Assembly (NCBI GenBank): GCA_025363315.1
Contig: JANYED010000212.1
Span: 1-39,202, forward strand
Length of the DNA: 39,202 nt
Direction of reading: 5' to 3'
Origin: Polaromonas sp.
GTDB taxonomy: Bacteria; Pseudomonadota; Gammaproteobacteria; Burkholderiales; Burkholderiaceae_C
Part shown: piece by piece, positions 15,060-22,466 of the stretch
Numbering within the stretch: position 1 is the stretch's first letter
Layout of the letters: the number at the start of each line of letters is the position of its first letter
Program-made: the position numbers and the translations under genes
The notes under the pieces: generated by a model
What the model was told of the DNA's origin: nothing
Database searches by the model: none
Seen by the model: only the letters and a program-made list of their open reading frames with translations

Positions 15060-16598
15060 ATGCCGCAGCAACTTAAAAACGAATCACTAAAAATTGGTGA
15101 TCTCATAGAAAGCTATCGATCAGGAAAGATCGTCATCCCAGAATTCCAGCGAGACTATGTTTGGAAGCCGAGCAAGGCCGCTTTGCTGCTGGACTCGCTG
15201 TATCAAGGCTTCCCGATCTCTTCTTTGCTCCTTTGGCAGAGTGATGAGGTCGTCAAGCAAAGACCGAACGTACCGAGCCCTACGCGAACGTCACAAGTAA
15301 ATTGGTTGATTGATGGCCAGCAGCGCGTGCGTACTCTAGAGAAAATTTTTACTGGTGATGAAATTGAAGTTGTATTCAATCCTGACCTGAACAAGTTTCA
15401 GCTAGTAAATGCAGCCACTGAAAAAGATCGAAGCTGGATAAGAGTAGCGGACATCTGGGATCAAACGCGATACCGTCAACTGCTTCGCAATTCAGACGGA
15501 AGTAGTGCGTCAGAGCGTTGGGAGAAAAAGCTGGAAGACGTTAGGAATATCTTAAATTATGAGGTTCCAGCGGTGTGCATGACTGGACACAGTTTTGATC
15601 AAGCGGTCGATGTGTTTGAGCGAATAAATACTCAAGGATCTAAGCTTAAAAATGAAGATATCCAAAGTGCAAAAGTTGCGGCCAGACACACGGGATTCAT
15701 CGCTGGGGAAGTCGTTCCATTTCTCAAAACACTTCGAGATGCTGGCTTCTCGCGGATCAACGTTATGCATTTGTTTCGTGCATGTGCCTTCGTTGCTACA
15801 CCTGACGGGCGAAATAAAACGCCGCTGCATGAGCTCGAGAGTAAGGAGATTACCGCTGCTTGGAAAAAGACGAAAGCATCTACTGAGCAGGCTATTGGTT
15901 TGATTCGTGGTGAATTAGGCCTGCTCAACATGAATATTCTTTGGTCGGGAAGTCTGTTGGTGCCACTTATTGCAATCTGTGCGCGGCAAAACCCACGCGA
16001 TCGTGATGTTAAAGGCATGATGGGATGGTTAGCTCTGGCTGCTTTGTGTCACAGATATAGCAAGGCCAGCGAGACTGCTCTTGATCAAGATTTACGCGCT
16101 TGCAAGGAGGCAGACCCAATTGGCGCATTGCTAAAAAACTTGAAAGAAACGCGAACATCGTTAAAAGCCACATCGTCCGACTTTTCTGGTGCGCTTGCAG
16201 ATCGCAGTGGTTTACTAGCTCTGTATGTAGCGTGCAAGCATCGCGGATTGCTTGATTTCTTTTCAGGCGCGAAAATTCTTTCGCATGGGAACGTAGACAA
16301 GCACCACATTCTGCCGCGTGGACAGTTTGCAGAGCAGGTTCGCCATCGTTCTGATGTCTTGGCAAACATCGCTTTTATTTCTGGTGAAGCGAACAAGTCA
16401 CTCGGACTGACAGGGCCAGAGATTTATTTAAAGACGATCGCACCGAAGATCTTGAGAAGCCAGTGCATACCGATCGACGAATCGATCTGGAAAGTTGACG
16501 CTGCGCAAGAATTTTGGGACAGCCGAAAGGATTTGCTATCCGTTGCTTTCAACGAATTTTTGAAAACTTCGTTACCAAATAGACGACTAGGCCTTTAG
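15060..16598 (+). CDS. DUF262/HNH protein (GmrSD-like nuclease)
   Basis: The 512-aa product has the DUF262 (ParB-like) N-terminal signature VIPEFQRDYVWKPSKA and LIDGQQRVRTL (about 84-89), the nucleotide-using half of GmrSD-type modification-dependent nucleases. The C-terminal part has KHHILPRG (about 415) followed by LANIAFISGEANKSLG, a pattern of His and Asn residues like the HNH/DUF1524 nuclease half. A single polypeptide combining both is typical of such anti-phage type IV-like enzymes; target recognition of modified DNA is inferred, not seen. ATG 15060 follows a purine-rich stretch; a TTG at 15039 would overlap vapC. It interrupts the hom-thrC neighbourhood together with the toxin-antitoxin pair. 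Confidence 0.8.
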   Translation: MPQQLKNESLKIGDLIESYRSGKIVIPEFQRDYVWKPSKAALLLDSLYQGFPISSLLLWQSDEVVKQRPNVPSPTRTSQVNWLIDGQQRVRTLEKIFTGDEIEVVFNPDLNKFQLVNAATEKDRSWIRVADIWDQTRYRQLLRNSDGSSASERWEKKLEDVRNILNYEVPAVCMTGHSFDQAVDVFERINTQGSKLKNEDIQSAKVAARHTGFIAGEVVPFLKTLRDAGFSRINVMHLFRACAFVATPDGRNKTPLHELESKEITAAWKKTKASTEQAIGLIRGELGLLNMNILWSGSLLVPLIAICARQNPRDRDVKGMMGWLALAALCHRYSKASETALDQDLRACKEADPIGALLKNLKETRTSLKATSSDFSGALADRSGLLALYVACKHRGLLDFFSGAKILSHGNVDKHHILPRGQFAEQVRHRSDVLANIAFISGEANKSLGLTGPEIYLKTIAPKILRSQCIPIDESIWKVDAAQEFWDSRKDLLSVAFNEFLKTSLPNRRLGL

Positions 16599-16618
16599 CC
16601 AAAATCACTGAACTTTTA

Positions 16619-18124
16619 ATGAACTACCTCTCCACCCGTAGCGACAAAACACCACGCAAATTCTGCGACATCCTGCTTGAAGGCCTGGCACCTGACGGCG
16701 GTTTATATCTGCCTGAGCATTACCCGCAAGTCACGTCCGCCATGTTGGACGCTTGGCGGACGTTGCCCTATGCTGATTTGGCCTTTGAAGTGCTCTCGCT
16801 GTACATCGACGACATTCCGACTGATGATTTAAAAGCGATTTGCCGCAAAACTTACACCCAAGATGTCTTCGGCACAGCAGCCATCGTGCCGCTCCGCCCG
16901 CTTGAAAAGGGTTTGTATTTGCAAGCGCTGTCGAACGGCCCAACGCTGGCTTTTAAAGACATGGCGATGCAGTTGCTGGGCAATTTGTTTGAATACGAGT
17001 TGGCACGGCGTGCCGAAGAGCTAAACATTCTGGGTGCAACCAGTGGTGATACAGGTAGCGCGGCTGAATATGCGATGCGCGGCAAGCTTGGGGTGAGGGT
17101 GTTCATGACGTCGCCGCAAGGCCGAATGAGTCCGTTTCAGCAGGCGCAAATGTTCAGCCTGCAAGATGCCAACATTCACAACATTGCGGTGGAGGGTGTG
17201 TTTGACGATTGCCAGGACATCGTCAAGGCGGTGTCGAATGATTTGAACTTCAAGCGCCAGTACAAGATTGGCACAGTCAATTCGATCAACTGGGCCAGGT
17301 TGATGGCGCAGGTTGTGTACTATTTTGCGGGGTATTTCCAAGCGACCCATAACCCTCACCCTAGCCCTCTCCCGCTGGCGGGAGAGGGGACGAATGCTTT
17401 ACACCCCCTTCCTTTGCGGGGAGAGGGTGGGGGTGAGGGCACAGTTCTGCAAAAGGTCAGCTTCACCGTTCCCTCCGGCAATTTCGGTAACGTCTGCGCT
17501 GGCCACGTCGCGCGCATGATGGGTTTGCCAATCGACAAACTGGTGGTAGCCACCAACGAGAACGATGTGCTGGACGAGTTTTTTCGCACCGGTGTTTACC
17601 GTGTTCGGGGCAGCCAAGACACGCATGAGACCTCCAGTCCGTCGATGGATATTTCAAAAGCATCCAACTTTGAACGTTTTGTGTTTGACATGTTGGGCCG
17701 TGACGGCACGAAAACCAAGGCGCTGTTTTATGACCAGCTCATTGCCAAAGGCAGCTTTGATTTGAGCGCCAACGACGCCTTCAAATCAGCAGCGAAAACT
17801 TACGGCTTTTTAAGCGGTAAAAGCACCCACGTCAACCGCCTGGCCACCATTCAAAACGTGTATGCCCAGTTCAACGACATCATCGACACCCATACAGCTG
17901 ACGGCGTGAAAGTCGCGCGTGAGCATGTGCAAGCAGGCGTGCCGATGATCGTGCTGGAAACCGCGCTGCCGATCAAGTTTGCCGAAACGATTCAAGAAGC
18001 GCTGGGCCGGCTACCACCGCGGCCGCCACAGTTTGAGGGCATTGAGGCGCTGCCCAAGCGCGTGAAGCTGATGCCGCCTGATGCAGCTCAAATCAAAGCT
18101 TATATCGTTCAAAATGTGCATTAA
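16619..18124 (+). CDS. thrC: Threonine synthase with REP-like insertion
   Basis: The 501-aa PLP enzyme converts O-phosphohomoserine to threonine. Signatures: YLSTRSD near the start, PLP lysine K113 in SNGPTLAFKDMAMQ, GATSGDTGSAAEYAM, FTVPSGNFGNVCAGHVARMMGLP and the C-terminal VLETALPIKF. Residues about 245-274 (starting NPHPSPLPLAGEGT) are not part of the family; they are translated from an 87-bp REP-like repeat inserted in frame between AGYFQAT and the VSFTVPSGNFG strand. The rest is intact, so the enzyme probably tolerates the extra surface loop. The gene follows the accessory cassette by 20 bases and completes the threonine route begun by hom. Confidence 0.93.
   Translation: MNYLSTRSDKTPRKFCDILLEGLAPDGGLYLPEHYPQVTSAMLDAWRTLPYADLAFEVLSLYIDDIPTDDLKAICRKTYTQDVFGTAAIVPLRPLEKGLYLQALSNGPTLAFKDMAMQLLGNLFEYELARRAEELNILGATSGDTGSAAEYAMRGKLGVRVFMTSPQGRMSPFQQAQMFSLQDANIHNIAVEGVFDDCQDIVKAVSNDLNFKRQYKIGTVNSINWARLMAQVVYYFAGYFQATHNPHPSPLPLAGEGTNALHPLPLRGEGGGEGTVLQKVSFTVPSGNFGNVCAGHVARMMGLPIDKLVVATNENDVLDEFFRTGVYRVRGSQDTHETSSPSMDISKASNFERFVFDMLGRDGTKTKALFYDQLIAKGSFDLSANDAFKSAAKTYGFLSGKSTHVNRLATIQNVYAQFNDIIDTHTADGVKVAREHVQAGVPMIVLETALPIKFAETIQEALGRLPPRPPQFEGIEALPKRVKLMPPDAAQIKAYIVQNVH
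17353..17439. repeat. REP-like inverted pair inside thrC
   Basis: Two copies of a REP-type sequence in opposite orientation: CCCTCACCCTAGCCCTCTCC with its hairpin GCGGGAGAGGG, then the reverse-complement form ending GAGAGGGTGGGGGTGAGGG. Total length 87 bp, a multiple of three, without a stop in the thrC frame. Confidence 0.85.
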
Positions 18125-18179
18125 ATACGCCTACAGACCAATGATTTCGGGCGCTAACAGCTCCTTAATACATAGCATT
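18119..18179 (-). repeat. Dispersed hairpin repeat, copy after thrC
   Basis: Read on the minus strand: AATGCTATG, AAGGAGCTGTTAGCGCCCGA, ATTGGTCTGTAGGC and ATTTAAT, matching 29483-29537 along its length including the AATGCTATG and CTATTTAAT ends. It overlaps the thrC stop codon and fills most of the gap to mobB. Confidence 0.7.
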
Positions 18180-18214
18180 CCGTGGCCGGAAGATGCGATG
18201 GCAGAGGCAAGAAA

Positions 18215-18754
18215 ATGAACGTCGTCGGGTTCGCTGGGTATTCCGGCTCCGGTAAAACCACGCTGGTTGAACAGCTGATTCCTGTGTTCAAAAAGCGCGG
18301 CCTTCGGGTGTCGGTGGTCAAGCACGCACACCACAGCTTTGACATTGACCGCCCTGGAAAAGACACCTTTCGCCACCGCGAGGCGGGTGCGTTTGAGGTG
18401 GTGGTGGCGTCGAGCAACCGCTTTGCGTTGATGCGTGAATTTGAAAAACCATTTGAAATGACGGTGCACCAGATGATTGCCGAGCTGTATGACGGCGTCG
18501 ACTGGGTGCTGGTGGAGGGTTTCAAAGACAGCGACCTGCTAAAAATCGAAGTCTGGCGTGCGCCCAATTCGGATTACGAGGGCAAGCCCGCCCGTTACAT
18601 GGACGATGACTTTATCGTTGCCATCGCCACAGACGCGCCTGACCAGCTTCCGCAAGCGACACAGCGGCCGGTGCTTGACCTGGACGACGTTGAGGCCGTT
18701 GCGGACTATTTGATTAGTCAGCAACAGCGTTTTGCATATAGCTTTGCATCATGA
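18215..18754 (+). CDS. mobB: Molybdopterin-guanine dinucleotide biosynthesis protein B
   Basis: The 179-aa GTP-binding protein assists the attachment of GMP to molybdopterin. The P-loop FAGYSGSGKTTLVEQL lies at the N-terminus, followed by VSVVKHAHHSFDIDRPGKDTFRHREAG, the conserved Mo-cofactor adaptor motif, and VLVEGFKD. ATG 18215 has AGAGG eight to ten bases upstream and begins MNVVGFAGYSG; an in-frame GTG at 18182 lies within the preceding repeat region. Its stop overlaps the moeA start as ATGA, so it heads the mobB-moeA-moaD-moaE run. Confidence 0.92.
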   Translation: MNVVGFAGYSGSGKTTLVEQLIPVFKKRGLRVSVVKHAHHSFDIDRPGKDTFRHREAGAFEVVVASSNRFALMREFEKPFEMTVHQMIAELYDGVDWVLVEGFKDSDLLKIEVWRAPNSDYEGKPARYMDDDFIVAIATDAPDQLPQATQRPVLDLDDVEAVADYLISQQQRFAYSFAS

Positions 18755-19995
18755 CCACGAATTCAGCCGTACCACCGCGCCAAACACTCAAACCACTCGA
18801 CGATGCGCTGGCTGAATTGCTGGCACATGCAGTGCCTTTGAACAGGACCGAGACCGTTTTAACCTTGGATGCCGATGGCCACGTCCTGGCACAAGACGTG
18901 GTGGCTGCTCTAAGCGTGCCTGCGCATGACAACAGTTCGATGGACGGTTATGCAGTTCGCAGCGCTGACTGGCAAAGTGCGCAGGCGGTATTGCAGGTCA
19001 ACCAGCGCATTGCGGCAGGCAGCAGCGGCAACCCATTGGCGGCCCGGTCCGCTGCGCGTATCTTCACAGGCGCTCCCATTCCCGAAGGTGCTGATGCCGT
19101 GGTGATGCAGGAAGAGTGCACCATATCACCAGACGGCAGCGTCAGCATCGCAACTCAACCTACTGCTGGGCAGTGGATCCGCAAGCGTGGCGAAGATGTA
19201 ACGTTGGGTCGCACAGTGCTATCTAAAGGGGAGCTGCTTGCGCCCGAATCTATTGGGCTAGCGGCCAGTATTGGCTCTGACAAGCTGTGTGTTGCTGCGC
19301 CTGTGCGGGTGGCTTTGTTTTCTACCGGTGACGAGTTGGTCATGCCCGGTGATGTGGCGCCAGCCGACATGAAGCCCGGTGCAATTTACAACTCCAACCG
19401 TTTCTTTTTGCGTGCCTTGCTCCAGCGCCTGGGCTGCACAGTGACCGACATGGGCATCGTGCCAGACAAACTTGAAGCTACAAAGGCCGCTTTGGCCGAA
19501 GCCAGTGCCTCGCATGATTTGGTGCTGACCAGCGGCGGTGTGTCGGTCGGTGAAGAGGACCACATCAAACCAGCGGTGCAGGAACTCGGCCAGCTTGATT
19601 TGTGGCAAATTGCTATCAAGCCTGGCAAGCCTTTTGCGTACGGCAAAATTGGCACTGCGCACTTTATCGGCCTGCCGGGCAACCCGGTGTCCAGCTTTGT
19701 GACGTTCTTGTTGTTGGTCAGGCCGTTCATTCGAAGGCTGCAAGGCGCTACTGCGCTTGCTCCTGATTCAATAGCTGCTTGCGCACGATTTGATTGGCCT
19801 AGAGCCGATAATCGCCGTGAATTCTTGCGTGTCAAACGCAATCCAGACGGTGGTTTGGACCTGTTTAGCAACCAGAGCTCGGGCGTTTTAACGTCAGCCG
19901 TTTGGGCCGATGGCCTGGTGGACAACCCGGCGGGCAAAACCATTGCACACGGGGACATCGTGCAGTTCATCCCGTTTTCATCGCTCATGTGCTGA
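18751..19995 (+). CDS. moeA: Molybdopterin molybdenumtransferase
   Basis: The 414-aa enzyme inserts molybdate into adenylylated molybdopterin. Family signatures are present: SVPAHDNSSMDGYAVR, IFTGAPIPEGADAVVMQEE, RVALFSTGDELV, SGGVSVGEEDHIK, KPGKPFAYGK and GLPGNPVSSFVTFLLL. It overlaps mobB by four bases and is followed by moaD after 10 bases. Two segments (about residues 156-173 and 332-352) are encoded by sequence matching the dispersed chromosomal repeat; the first still encodes the normal family motif [14 protein letters not shown]. Length agrees with the usual 400-415 aa, so the repeat has not enlarged the protein noticeably. Confidence 0.94.
   Translation: MTTNSAVPPRQTLKPLDDALAELLAHAVPLNRTETVLTLDADGHVLAQDVVAALSVPAHDNSSMDGYAVRSADWQSAQAVLQVNQRIAAGSSGNPLAARSAARIFTGAPIPEGADAVVMQEECTISPDGSVSIATQPTAGQWIRKRGEDVTLGRTVLSKGELLAPESIGLAASIGSDKLCVAAPVRVALFSTGDELVMPGDVAPADMKPGAIYNSNRFFLRALLQRLGCTVTDMGIVPDKLEATKAALAEASASHDLVLTSGGVSVGEEDHIKPAVQELGQLDLWQIAIKPGKPFAYGKIGTAHFIGLPGNPVSSFVTFLLLVRPFIRRLQGATALAPDSIAACARFDWPRADNRREFLRVKRNPDGGLDLFSNQSSGVLTSAVWADGLVDNPAGKTIAHGDIVQFIPFSSLMC
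19217..19270 (+). repeat. Dispersed hairpin repeat, copy 1 in moeA
   Basis: Bases 19230-19261 are identical over 32 positions to 29496-29527 (starting GGAGCTGCTTGCGCCCGAAT), and the match continues with one mismatch to GGCC. It begins with the family's GCTAT and lies in frame within moeA. Confidence 0.75.
19746..19806 (+). repeat. Dispersed hairpin repeat, copy 2 in moeA
   Basis: GCTACTGCGCTTGCTCCTGA, AATAGCTGCTTGCGCACGAT and TTGGCCTAGAGCC match the family consensus. The copy is in frame and encodes roughly residues 332-352 of MoeA, a region of low conservation between domains. Confidence 0.6.
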
Positions 19996-20005
19996 GGGCT
20001 TCAAC

Positions 20006-20254
20006 ATGCAAGTGACGATCAAATACTTTGCCTCAATACGCGAGGCGATTGGTCGGGCTGGTGAACAACGTGAAACCGCCGCTACCACACTGGCCGGCCT
20101 GCGTGACGAGCTGCTGGCGGTTGGCTCGGTTTACGATTGCCTCAGCCGGGGCAGGGCTGTTCGCATGGCGTTGGGCCAGGTCATGAGGGATGAGACCGCG
20201 CTGCTGTCGCCCGGTTGCGAGGTGGCGTTTTTCCCGCCGGTGACTGGGGGCTGA
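20006..20254 (+). CDS. moaD: Molybdopterin synthase small subunit
   Basis: This 82-aa ubiquitin-fold protein carries the sulfur that MoaE inserts into precursor Z. It starts MQVTIKYFASIREAIG, has the beta-grasp core, and ends in the essential Gly-Gly after FPPVTGG. The middle ALGQVMRDETALLSPGCEVAFFP is standard. It sits 10 bases after moeA and one base before the moaE start, clearly in one operon; the second half of the synthase is the next gene. Confidence 0.92.
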   Translation: MQVTIKYFASIREAIGRAGEQRETAATTLAGLRDELLAVGSVYDCLSRGRAVRMALGQVMRDETALLSPGCEVAFFPPVTGG

Positions 20255-20255
20255 C

Positions 20256-20729
20256 ATGACTGGCCGCGTGTCTATCCAGGCAGAGGACTTCAGCTTGAGC
20301 GTTGAAGTTAACGCACTCAGGAACAGCGACAAGCGTGTAGGCGCGATTTGTACATTTACAGGTACGGTGCGCGACCGTAATGACGGGTTGAGCGTCCAGA
20401 CCATGGAGTTGGAACACTACCCCGGCATGACTGAAAAAGCCATCGAAGCGATGATTGACGAGGCGATCCAACGCTTTGACATCTTTGCAGCCCGCGTCGT
20501 GCATCGCGTCGGGCTGCTGCAGCCGCTGGACCAGGTGGTGATGGTTGCGGTGACGTCAGCGCACCGTGGCGAAAGCTTCAGGGCCTGCGAATTTTTGATG
20601 GACTACCTCAAGACCCAGGCACCGTTCTGGAAAAAAGAGCAAACGCCCCAAGGCGCTCGCTGGGTAGACGCCCGCGTGGCAGACGACGCAGCGCTGGCAA
20701 AGTGGGGCATCAAAGCGCGTAACGTTTGA
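20256..20729 (+). CDS. moaE: Molybdopterin synthase catalytic subunit
   Basis: The 157-aa catalytic subunit forms a heterotetramer with MoaD and makes the dithiolene of molybdopterin. Signatures: GAICTFTGTVRD, MELEHYPGMTEKAIEAMIDEA, VVHRVGLLQPLDQVVMVAVTSAHRGESFRACEFLMDYLKTQAPFWKKE (only described here as the conserved C-terminal half), with the catalytic lysine pair in FWKKEQ. It ends five bases from the convergent MarR gene. Full-length. Confidence 0.93.
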   Translation: MTGRVSIQAEDFSLSVEVNALRNSDKRVGAICTFTGTVRDRNDGLSVQTMELEHYPGMTEKAIEAMIDEAIQRFDIFAARVVHRVGLLQPLDQVVMVAVTSAHRGESFRACEFLMDYLKTQAPFWKKEQTPQGARWVDARVADDAALAKWGIKARNV

Positions 20730-20734
20730 AGACC

Positions 20735-21211
20735 TCAGTCGGCCTGGGGTGGCACAAATGCGGCCCGCGCCTGGTCTTCAAGTCCCTGCGTGAGCGCGGT
20801 CAACAGCAACACCAGTTGCGCCTGCTGCGCTGCTGTCAAGGGCATCATGAGTTTGTTGTAAGCGCGTTCTGCCGGCTTTTGTGATTGCTTGAGCAGCTTT
20901 TCACCTGCTTCAGAAAGTGACACTGACAAGCTGCGTTTGTTGCCCGCTGCAGGGGCGCGATGCGCCAACCCCCGCGCCTCAAGCCCGCGCAACACACGCA
21001 GCACCGTCACCTTGTCAAAGCCCAGAGCACGCGCCAGGCTGGTCTGGTCGAGGCCGGGTGATGCTTGCAGGACGGTCAGCACGCCAAACTGTGCAGGCGT
21101 CAGCCCCACGATGCGGCATTCATCTTCAAACACCGCAGCAGATATCTGATGAGCGCGCCGCAGCAAAAAACCGGGTCGGGCGTAAAGTCGGGCAAGGCTT
21201 TGTTCAGACAA
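20735..21211 (-). CDS. MarR family transcriptional regulator
   Basis: The 158-aa protein is a winged-helix repressor, probably of the divergent Bug receptor and monooxygenase genes, with an aromatic ligand as inducer (inference from neighbours). Domains: an N-terminal dimerisation helix, LTPAQFGVLTVLQASPGLDQTSLARALGFDKVTVLRVLRGLEARGL as the DNA-binding core (about 37-83), a wing with the basic AAGNKRSLSVSLSEAG, and a long C-terminal helix. A 16-bp palindrome between it and the divergent gene (21287-21302) is the most likely operator. Confidence 0.9.
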   Translation of the reverse strand: MSEQSLARLYARPGFLLRRAHQISAAVFEDECRIVGLTPAQFGVLTVLQASPGLDQTSLARALGFDKVTVLRVLRGLEARGLAHRAPAAGNKRSLSVSLSEAGEKLLKQSQKPAERAYNKLMMPLTAAQQAQLVLLLTALTQGLEDQARAAFVPPQAD

Positions 21212-21286
21212 AATAGTTGGGCGACTGATTGCGGTGATGCTGTTCTGGCAAACCCTGATTGTGCCTTTTCATTCGCCGTTTAAATT

Positions 21287-21302
21287 CGTTAGCATACTAA
21301 CG
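21287..21302. promoter_or_regulatory. Candidate MarR operator palindrome
   Basis: CGTTAG-CATA-CTAACG is a perfect inverted repeat 75 bases from the MarR start, in the divergent intergenic region. MarR regulators commonly bind TTAG-type palindromes of this size. Confidence 0.55.
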
Positions 21303-21313
21303 CACCGTGCAGG

Positions 21314-21420
21314 CATCGCCTTTCACGTCGCCATTGAAATTGCTATTGACATCGCCTTTCGCATCGCCTTTCATATCGCTTTTTAGATCGCCCTTTTACA
21401 TAGCCTACAGATCGCCCTTT
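21314..21420 (+). repeat. 12-bp-period degenerate tandem repeat
   Basis: Nine units with consensus near CATCGCCTTTCA follow one another at 12-base spacing: ATCG-like tetrads start at 21315, 21327, 21339, 21351, 21363, 21375, 21387, 21400 and 21411. The array ends 14 bases before the receptor gene's ATG, within its 5' region. Units differ by point changes but the period is kept, except one base near 21400. Confidence 0.75.
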
Positions 21421-21434
21421 ATTGGAGCCAAAAG

Positions 21435-22460
21435 ATGACAGTTGTTTTGCATTACATGGCCAACGGGCAGATGGCTGCCGTCAGGCGACGCGCAATTTGT
21501 GCAGTCTGCCTTGCGCTGGCTGTCTCGACTTGGGCCCAGCCAACGCCCGCGCCCGCTGCCGTGGCACCAGCGGCCAACGCGCTGCGACTCGTTGTGCCGT
21601 TCACGCCCGGCACGGGTATCGACCTGATTGCCCGCACCGTCGGCCCCAGGCTGGCTGAACGCCTGGCGCGCCCGGTGATGGTCGACAACCGCGTGGGTGT
21701 ATCGGGCAACATTGGCACCGAGGCCGTGGTGCGCGCCGCGCCCAATGGGTCTACGCTGTTGGTGTCGGTCAACACGCTGGTAATGAACCGCAGCCTGTAC
21801 CCCAAGTTGGCGTTTGACCCGATCAAAGACCTGGTGCCCGTGACGCTCACAAGCTGGGGTCAACTGGTGCTTGTCAGCCACCCGAAAGCCGCTTACAAAA
21901 CCGCTGCTGAATGGGTGGCCACAGCCAAAGCCGCGCCGGGCCGCATGGACTATGCATCTCCAGGGGTGGGCACGCCGCACCACCTGTCGATGGAACTGCT
22001 GAAAAACACAGCCGGTGTTTTTTTGACGCACATCCCGTATCGTGGTACCGCCCCAGCGGTCACCGATTTGCTCGGCGGCCAGATTGAAACCATGTTTTTG
22101 CCGATTCATGTCGCCCTGCCGTACATCAAGGCAGGCCGGTTAACGGCTCTTGGCATCGGCAGTGACAAACGCCACCCGTTGCTGCCCGAGGTGCCGACTC
22201 TGGCAGAGGCCGGGGTCGGCAAGGTCAATGTTGACATGTGGTACGGCATTTTTGCGCCGCTCGGCACCCCGGCTGCCGAGGTCGGCCGGCTGAACAAAGA
22301 GATCAGGGACATTCTTGCGCTCGATGATGTCAAGCGCGCTTTTCAAACCCAGGGTATGGACCCGGCCAGCAGCACGCCTGAAGAGTTCAAAGCACTGGTA
22401 GAAAAAGACGCTGGGCGCTGGGCACAGCTCATCAAAACCCAAAACATCACCGCGGAATAA
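21435..22460 (+). CDS. Bug/TctC-type periplasmic solute receptor
   Basis: The 341-aa protein is a tripartite-tricarboxylate-type extracytoplasmic receptor. An N-terminal signal peptide (after a short basic stretch ...VRRRAICAVCLALAVSTWAQ) precedes the mature part, with LRLVVPFTPGTGIDLIARTV, VDNRVGVSGNIGTEAVV, ASPGVGTPHHLSMELL and the family motif IPYRGTAPAVTDLLGGQIE. Bug proteins are very abundant in Burkholderiales and often occur without membrane subunits, as here. ATG 21435 gives an unusually long N-region; the ATG at 21456 is equally possible. It probably shares an operon with the FAD monooxygenase, six bases downstream, so an aromatic or carboxylic ligand is likely. Confidence 0.9.
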   Translation: MTVVLHYMANGQMAAVRRRAICAVCLALAVSTWAQPTPAPAAVAPAANALRLVVPFTPGTGIDLIARTVGPRLAERLARPVMVDNRVGVSGNIGTEAVVRAAPNGSTLLVSVNTLVMNRSLYPKLAFDPIKDLVPVTLTSWGQLVLVSHPKAAYKTAAEWVATAKAAPGRMDYASPGVGTPHHLSMELLKNTAGVFLTHIPYRGTAPAVTDLLGGQIETMFLPIHVALPYIKAGRLTALGIGSDKRHPLLPEVPTLAEAGVGKVNVDMWYGIFAPLGTPAAEVGRLNKEIRDILALDDVKRAFQTQGMDPASSTPEEFKALVEKDAGRWAQLIKTQNITAE

Positions 22461-22466
22461 AAGAGC

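Noticed and set aside
21314-21420. CRISPR-like array
   Set aside because: Period of 12 bases with no spacers and no cas genes; it is a simple tandem repeat.
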